From: Tardiphaga sp.
GTDB lineage: Bacteria; Pseudomonadota; Alphaproteobacteria; Rhizobiales; Xanthobacteraceae
Length of the DNA stretch: 45,558 nt
Assembly: GCF_028290495.1 (NCBI RefSeq)
Contig: NZ_JAQGJT010000126.1
Span: 1 to 45,558 of the forward strand
Reading direction: 5' to 3'
The notes beneath the pieces were generated by a model, which saw only the letters and a program-made list of their open reading frames with translations, had not been told where the DNA came from and searched no databases. This document shows positions 40,906-45,558 of the stretch, in pieces (the first letter of the stretch is position 1; the number at the start of each line of letters is the position of its first letter). The position numbers and the translations under genes were made by a program.

Positions 40906-42912
40906 CTAGGCCGCGCGCACGGCGTTGAGGAATTTTCCGACTTCGGTCTTCAGCCGGCTGCTGTCGGCGGACAGCGACTTGGCCGCCGAAAGCACCTGCG
41001 ACGAAGCCGTGCCGGTCTCCGACGCGCCGCGCTGCACGTCGCTGATGTTGGCACTGACCTGCATCGTGCCCTGCGCGGCCTGCTGCACGTTGCGGGAAAT
41101 CTCTTGCGTTGCCGCGCCCTGCTCTTCCACCGCCGACGCAATCGTCGAGGAAATCTCCGACATCCGGCCGATCGTATCGCCTATCTCACGGATCGCACCG
41201 ACCGACTCCTTCGTCGCCGCCTGGATGCCGTTGATCTGTGCGCTGATCTCGCCAGTCGCCTTCGCGGTCTGTTCAGCGAGTGCCTTCACTTCCGACGCCA
41301 CCACCGCGAAGCCGCGACCGGCCTCGCCCGCGCGTGCCGCCTCGATGGTGGCATTCAACGCCAACAGATTGGTCTGGCCCGCGATGGTGTTGATGAGTTC
41401 AACGACATCGCCGATCCGTGCGGCGGCTTTCGCCAATTCACCGACCCGGTCGTTGGTCTTGCGGGCCTGCTCGACCGCCTGGTTGGCGATCGTCGCGGAT
41501 TCCTGCACCTGGCGGCTGATCTCGTTGACCGACGAGGCCATTTCCTCGGTCGCCGATGCCACAGACTCCACATTGGTCGAGGCTACTTCCGAAGCCGAGG
41601 CCACGACGGAGGTCAACTGCTGCGAACGCTCGGCGGTCGCCGACAGCGTGCCGGCGGAGGCTTCCAGTTCGGTAGAGGCCGACGACACCGTATCGACAAT
41701 CCTGCCGACGGCGCTCTCGAAATCATCGGCGATCTGGATCATGTCGCGCTTGCGCTGCCCGGAGGCGAATTGCTCCTGCTGCTTCTGCGCTTCGGCTTCC
41801 GCGTGGGCCCGCTCCTGCGCCTTGACCTTGAATCTTTCCACGGCGCCGGCAACATCGCCGATCTCGTCCTTGCGGCCGAGCCCCGACAGCACCACGGCAA
41901 AATTGCCGTCGGCGAGTTCCTTCATCCCGGCGGTCAGGCCGGACAGCGGACCAATGATGCCGCGTGCGATCAGGAATGCGATCAACAGCCCGACAACGGA
42001 TGCGGCTCCGGCCACAATCCGCTGTGTGGTGATGGTGCCCGTAATCCGCAGGTCATTGGCCGCCGTGGTGTCGTTAAAGGACTTCTGCGCCAGCGCCTTC
42101 ACGACATCGTTCTTCTCGATGGCCGAAATGAGCGCGGGCGTGACGGTCTTGTAATACAGCTCATCCATCATCAGCAGGTTGACCGACGCCTTGTCGAACA
42201 CCGTCGTATAACTGTTCAGATTGAGCTTGATGGCGTCGAAGAGACGTTCAAGCGCCGGCGGCAGGTCGAGCCGCTCCATATCGGCGATCTGCTTCTGCGC
42301 ATTTGCCACGCTGCTCTTGAACAACACCAGGTTGCTCTGGTCGCGGCCCGCGAAGAAGCGCCAGTTAGCGAGCTGGACTGACAGGGTTTCCGACTGCAAC
42401 GTCGTGGCGCCAGCGGCGAACGGCGTGCTGCGCGTGGCAATCACCAGTTTCTGCACGGCGCCTGACAGTTTCTCGCCTTCGGCGAGCAGACCGCCGCGGC
42501 CGGCGACCATCCGCTTGACAGTGTCGCCGAGGTCAAGCCGCATCGCCTTCAGCTCTGTGACCTTCTTCTCGATTTCCCGGTACGCTGCGCGGCGCTCTTC
42601 CGATGTCATGGACTTGACGGCCGTCTCGATCAGTCCGCTGACATCCGCCAGCAGCTTGCCGGATTCCGCGAAGGACGGTTCGTCCTGGTCGAACGTGTAT
42701 CGCAGCATCGCGCGGCGGATGGCATGCAGTTCGGCGGATATTTCCACCGACCGTATCGTGTTGCCCGACTCGACGTTCAACGAGGCGACCTGATCGCGCA
42801 CCTCGGTGAGCTGCCATACGGCGAAGCCCGCCGACAACAGCCCGAACAGCACGAGCACGCCAAAGCCCGCATACAGACGACCGCGAATACGAAACTTGAG
42901 CAGCGACATCAT
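40906..42912 (-). CDS. Methyl-accepting chemotaxis protein 1
   Basis: Transmembrane chemoreceptor of 668 residues signalling to CheA/CheW. The first membrane helix is about 13-34 ([20 protein letters not shown]). The periplasmic part (about 35-300) is a long helical sensor domain. The second helix is near 302-322 ([18 protein letters not shown]), then HAMP (with [15 protein letters not shown]). The signalling hairpin tip is near 507-550 ([39 protein letters not shown]). It ends [13 protein letters not shown], with no CheR-tethering pentapeptide. The ligand is unknown. First of three tandem relatives. Confidence 0.95.
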   Translation of the reverse strand: MMSLLKFRIRGRLYAGFGVLVLFGLLSAGFAVWQLTEVRDQVASLNVESGNTIRSVEISAELHAIRRAMLRYTFDQDEPSFAESGKLLADVSGLIETAVKSMTSEERRAAYREIEKKVTELKAMRLDLGDTVKRMVAGRGGLLAEGEKLSGAVQKLVIATRSTPFAAGATTLQSETLSVQLANWRFFAGRDQSNLVLFKSSVANAQKQIADMERLDLPPALERLFDAIKLNLNSYTTVFDKASVNLLMMDELYYKTVTPALISAIEKNDVVKALAQKSFNDTTAANDLRITGTITTQRIVAGAASVVGLLIAFLIARGIIGPLSGLTAGMKELADGNFAVVLSGLGRKDEIGDVAGAVERFKVKAQERAHAEAEAQKQQEQFASGQRKRDMIQIADDFESAVGRIVDTVSSASTELEASAGTLSATAERSQQLTSVVASASEVASTNVESVASATEEMASSVNEISRQVQESATIANQAVEQARKTNDRVGELAKAAARIGDVVELINTIAGQTNLLALNATIEAARAGEAGRGFAVVASEVKALAEQTAKATGEISAQINGIQAATKESVGAIREIGDTIGRMSEISSTIASAVEEQGAATQEISRNVQQAAQGTMQVSANISDVQRGASETGTASSQVLSAAKSLSADSSRLKTEVGKFLNAVRAA

Positions 42913-43107
42913 GCATTCCTTGATTTGGAATCCACCCGGACGGGCGAGGCGTGTTGGTCGCCGTGATCATCGCAAGGTTGTGAAAATTTCCGGTTAATTT
43001 CTACAACGACAACGCTTGTACTAAAGACGCATTTAGTTTTGCGTGCGTCGTCCGCGGCCGTCAGAATATATCCGCGTTATCCAGCGCTTCCGCGGCCGCC
43101 GAAACGA

Positions 43108-43138
43108 TTCTTCCCGCTCCCTCGCGAGAGGGGAAGAA
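43108..43138 (-). terminator. Hairpin after the second chemoreceptor gene
   Basis: TTCTTCCC pairs with GGGAAGAA around a loop that itself contains CCCTCGCGAGAGG. It lies 18 bases past the stop of the leftward gene at 43156. No T-run follows, so termination is only likely. Nothing else is seen in 42913-43155. Confidence 0.45.
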
Positions 43139-43155
43139 CGAGGGAAGGAAAGAAA

Positions 43156-44847
43156 CTACGCCGCACGTACCGCATTGAGAAATTTTCCGACTTCCGTCTT
43201 CAGCCGGCTGCTGTCGGCGGACAGTGACTTCGCCGCCGAGAGCACCTGCGACGATGCCGAGCCGGTCTCCGAGGCGCCACGTTGCACGTCGGTGATATTG
43301 CTCCTCATCTGCAGCGTGCCTTGCGCAGTCTGCTGCACGGTGCTGGAAATCTTCTGCGTCGTGGAGCCCTGTTCTTCGACGGCCGATGCAATCGTCGAGG
43401 AGATCTCCGACATCCGGCCGATGGTGTCGCCGATCTCCTTGATCGCGCCGACGCTCTCTTGCGTCGCCGTCTGAATGCCGTTGATCTGCATGCTGATTTC
43501 GCCGGTAGCTTTCGCGGTCTGTTCGGCTAGCGCCTTTACCTCGGAAGCCACCACCGCGAAGCCACGCCCGGCATCACCGGCACGGGCCGCCTCGATCGTT
43601 GCGTTCAGGGCGAGCAAGTTGGTCTGGCCCGCAATGGTGTTGATCAGCTCGACGACATCACCAATACGCGCCGCGGCCTTTGCCAGTTCACCGACGCGGT
43701 CATTGGTGCGACGGGCCTGATCGACAGCCTGGTTGGCAATCGTCGTGGATTCCTGCACCTGGCGGCTTATCTCGATGACCGACGAGGCCATCTGTTCGGT
43801 CGCGGATGCCACCGACTGCACGTTGGTGGAAGCTTCTTCCGAAACGGCCGCGACGGCCGTCGTCAGCTCCTGCGCGCGCTCGGCCGTCGCGCTCAGCGTT
43901 CCAGCCTGGACTTCGAGCTCGGTCGAGGCCGACGACACGGTGTTGACGATCTCGCCGATCATCGATTCGAAATCGCGGGTGATGCTATCGACGCGGCGGC
44001 CGCGTTCGATCTTGGCGTCGGCATCGACCATCGCAGCTTCGTCCGCGGCCTTCTTGTCGATCAGCGCCTGCTTGAACACCTGCAGCGCGTCACCCATCGA
44101 GCCGATTTCGGTCTTCATGCCCTGATGCGGCACGATCGCGGTGAGATCGCCAGCGCCGAGCGCCTGCATCGGCTTCACGATGGAGGCGATGCCCGAGGAT
44201 ACATCCTTGACCAGGTAGACGCCGACGCCGACGCCGACGACGCCGGCGACGGCGAGGATGATCGTCAGCAACAGGATGGCCATCGAGTAATTATCGGACG
44301 CGGCGCGGCCGGCTGCGTTGGCGCCATCGCGGTTCGAATTCATCGCCTTGGAAAGCAATTCGTCGGCCTTCATCCCGAGCGGCAGGACTGTGTTTTCGTT
44401 GAGGTCCTGTGCCGCACGGATGCTGCCGCCGGCGCTCTTGCGCGACAACGCCAGCAGCTCCTGCGAGCTTGCGGCGAATTTATCCCACTGCTGTACCCAG
44501 TCCCGGTAGAGCATCCGCGCTTCCTCGGAGGACATCAGGCGCTCATAATCCCTTCGCGAGGCATCAATTCGTTTCACGGCGGCATCCAGCCGCTTTTCGG
44601 CGGCAATCTTCTCATCAAGGACGTCGGCCAACAGGTGGGCGCGCGAAATGTTGCGATACGACGCGCCATCGGCCCGGAGGTCACCGAGCGCGCGTACGCT
44701 CGGCAGCCAGACACGATCAAGCTCGGCGGCTGAAGCGTTGATTGCACCCATTTTGACGACAGCAAGCAAGCCCATGCCGGTCATGGCGATCAGCAGGAAC
44801 GACACAACCGCCGTGATCTTGGCTCGAATCGAAAATCTGGAGAACAT
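43156..44847 (-). CDS. Methyl-accepting chemotaxis protein 2
   Basis: Chemoreceptor of 563 residues from ATG 44847, chosen because the basic start MFSRFSIRAKITAV suits a membrane anchor; 44865 is the alternative. First helix about 11-31 (VVSFLLIAMTGMGLLAVVKM), a periplasmic four-helix-bundle-like sensor (about 32-182), second helix about 184-210 (LLLTIILAVAGVVGVGVGVY), HAMP, then a signalling domain almost identical to that of the neighbouring receptor, ending [13 protein letters not shown]. No CheR pentapeptide. Its sensor differs clearly from receptor 1, so the ligand is probably different. Confidence 0.95.
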   Translation of the reverse strand: MFSRFSIRAKITAVVSFLLIAMTGMGLLAVVKMGAINASAAELDRVWLPSVRALGDLRADGASYRNISRAHLLADVLDEKIAAEKRLDAAVKRIDASRRDYERLMSSEEARMLYRDWVQQWDKFAASSQELLALSRKSAGGSIRAAQDLNENTVLPLGMKADELLSKAMNSNRDGANAAGRAASDNYSMAILLLTIILAVAGVVGVGVGVYLVKDVSSGIASIVKPMQALGAGDLTAIVPHQGMKTEIGSMGDALQVFKQALIDKKAADEAAMVDADAKIERGRRVDSITRDFESMIGEIVNTVSSASTELEVQAGTLSATAERAQELTTAVAAVSEEASTNVQSVASATEQMASSVIEISRQVQESTTIANQAVDQARRTNDRVGELAKAAARIGDVVELINTIAGQTNLLALNATIEAARAGDAGRGFAVVASEVKALAEQTAKATGEISMQINGIQTATQESVGAIKEIGDTIGRMSEISSTIASAVEEQGSTTQKISSTVQQTAQGTLQMRSNITDVQRGASETGSASSQVLSAAKSLSADSSRLKTEVGKFLNAVRAA

Positions 44848-45035
44848 CGTTGAATTCCTCACCACCGGGTCCCCATCCCATCAGGGCCCATCCGTCTTGT
44901 TAGGACTGGAATATAGGTATCTGGTTAACGATGTAGGTACTGTATAACCGCCACCTATCGGCCGCCTGTTGCCGGCGACTGGACGCCGACAAACGCAGCT
45001 CATCTGGAGTCAGAGCACTGCTGCAAAACGAAAAA

Positions 45036-45055
45036 CGACGCGGAATCCCGCGTCG
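45036..45055 (-). terminator. Rho-independent terminator of the third chemoreceptor gene
   Basis: Read leftward, CGACGCGG pairs with CCGCGTCG around GATT, followed by TTTTTCGTTTT. It lies 50 bases beyond the stop of the leftward gene at 45106. Confidence 0.85.
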
Positions 45056-45105
45056 CTTTCAGCTTCGAAGAGGCGGAAGGCCTCGATTGGGCGGGAGACC
45101 GCGAG

Positions 45106-45558
45106 CTACGCCGCGCGCACCGCGTTGAGGAACTTGCCGACTTCCATCTTGAGGCGGTTGCTGTCCGACGACAGCGACTGCGCCGCCGAGAGCACCTGCG
45201 ACGAGGCGGAGCCCGTCTCGCTCGCGCCGCGCTGCACGTCGGTGATGTTCGCGCTCACCTGCATCGTGCCTTGCGCCGCCTGCTGCACGTTGCGGGAAAT
45301 TTCCTGCGTCGCGGCGCCCTGCTCTTCCACAGCCGATGCAATCGTCGAGGAGATTTCCGACATCCGGCCGATCGTATCGCCGATCTCGCGGATCGCGCCG
45401 ACGCTCTCTTGCGTCGCCGCCTGGATGCCCGAGATCTGCATGCTGATCTCGCCGGTCGCCTTCGCGGTCTGTTCGGCCAGCGCCTTCACTTCGGAGGCGA
45501 CGACGGCAAAACCACGACCGGCCTCACCGGCACGTGCGGCTTCGATCGTGGCATTCAG
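45106..45558 (-). CDS. Methyl-accepting chemotaxis protein 3, partial
   Basis: C-terminal 150 residues of a third chemoreceptor; the start lies beyond the right edge, since the frame stays open to 45558 with the receptor tip ([20 protein letters not shown]) readable there. The rest, with [20 protein letters not shown] and the end [13 protein letters not shown], is nearly identical to receptors 1 and 2. All three read leftward with 240-260 bases between them. The third is preceded by its own terminator, so each is probably its own transcript. Confidence 0.93.
   Translation of the reverse strand: MNATIEAARAGEAGRGFAVVASEVKALAEQTAKATGEISMQISGIQAATQESVGAIREIGDTIGRMSEISSTIASAVEEQGAATQEISRNVQQAAQGTMQVSANITDVQRGASETGSASSQVLSAAQSLSSDSNRLKMEVGKFLNAVRAA

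Noticed and set aside
40786..42381. 531-codon rightward frame opposite chemoreceptor 1
   Set aside because: Antisense to a clear chemoreceptor; composition is Arg/Gly/His-rich with no domain.

Overview
The window looks like chromosome of an alphaproteobacterium of the Bradyrhizobium/Rhodopseudomonas group (family Nitrobacteraceae). The signs are high GC with strong G/C third positions, DUF2339 and DUF3422 proteins, a rhizobial-type MctP/DUF3311 pair, and several intergenic palindromic repeats of the kind scattered through those genomes. This assignment is inference from gene content; no rRNA or other species marker is present.

Region 1 (1 to about 10,520) is the right end of an integrated phage-like element whose left end lies outside the window. 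A leftward operon (5025 to 1328) encodes a Cro-like DNA-binding protein, small unknown proteins, an element-encoded DnaB helicase and an O-like replication initiator. A divergent rightward set begins with a CI-like repressor, continues through small unknown proteins and ends in an excisionase-like protein whose gene overlaps a tyrosine integrase. A candidate toxin-antitoxin pair with a Panacea (SocA/DUF4065) antitoxin lies between integrase and target. The element abuts the 3' end of a tRNA-Pro(CGG) gene, the expected integration site. The most striking signal is inside the initiator gene: eight copies of GGCCA spaced 11-12 bp, beside a 36-nt pure pyrimidine tract. This is the architecture of the lambda origin inside gene O. 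Copies are kept in all three reading frames, so the DNA rather than the peptide seems to be what is conserved.

Region 2 (10,521 to 21,532) is mostly rightward housekeeping: tRNA-Pro, Sua5 (t6A synthesis), an FAD-linked D-2-hydroxyacid dehydrogenase coupled to a GNAT acetyltransferase, then YgfZ, DNA-3-methyladenine glycosylase I, an HD phosphohydrolase and a tyrosine phosphatase, a large DUF2339 membrane protein and a PoxB-like thiamine-diphosphate enzyme.

Region 3 (21,539 to 34,859) holds Kup potassium uptake, a His-rich cupin, CsbD, a gamma-glutamyltransferase-like enzyme, TrhO and SlyX, an acyl-CoA ligase and an NTF2-like protein, oligopeptidase B, HemC and a DUF3422 protein. Many intergenic spaces contain palindromic repeats or hairpins.

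Region 4 (34,921 to 45,558) holds MctP and its DUF3311 partner, an Old Yellow Enzyme, a glycine-rich exported protein, a solitary NodU/CmcH carbamoyltransferase and three tandem methyl-accepting chemotaxis proteins, the third cut by the window edge.
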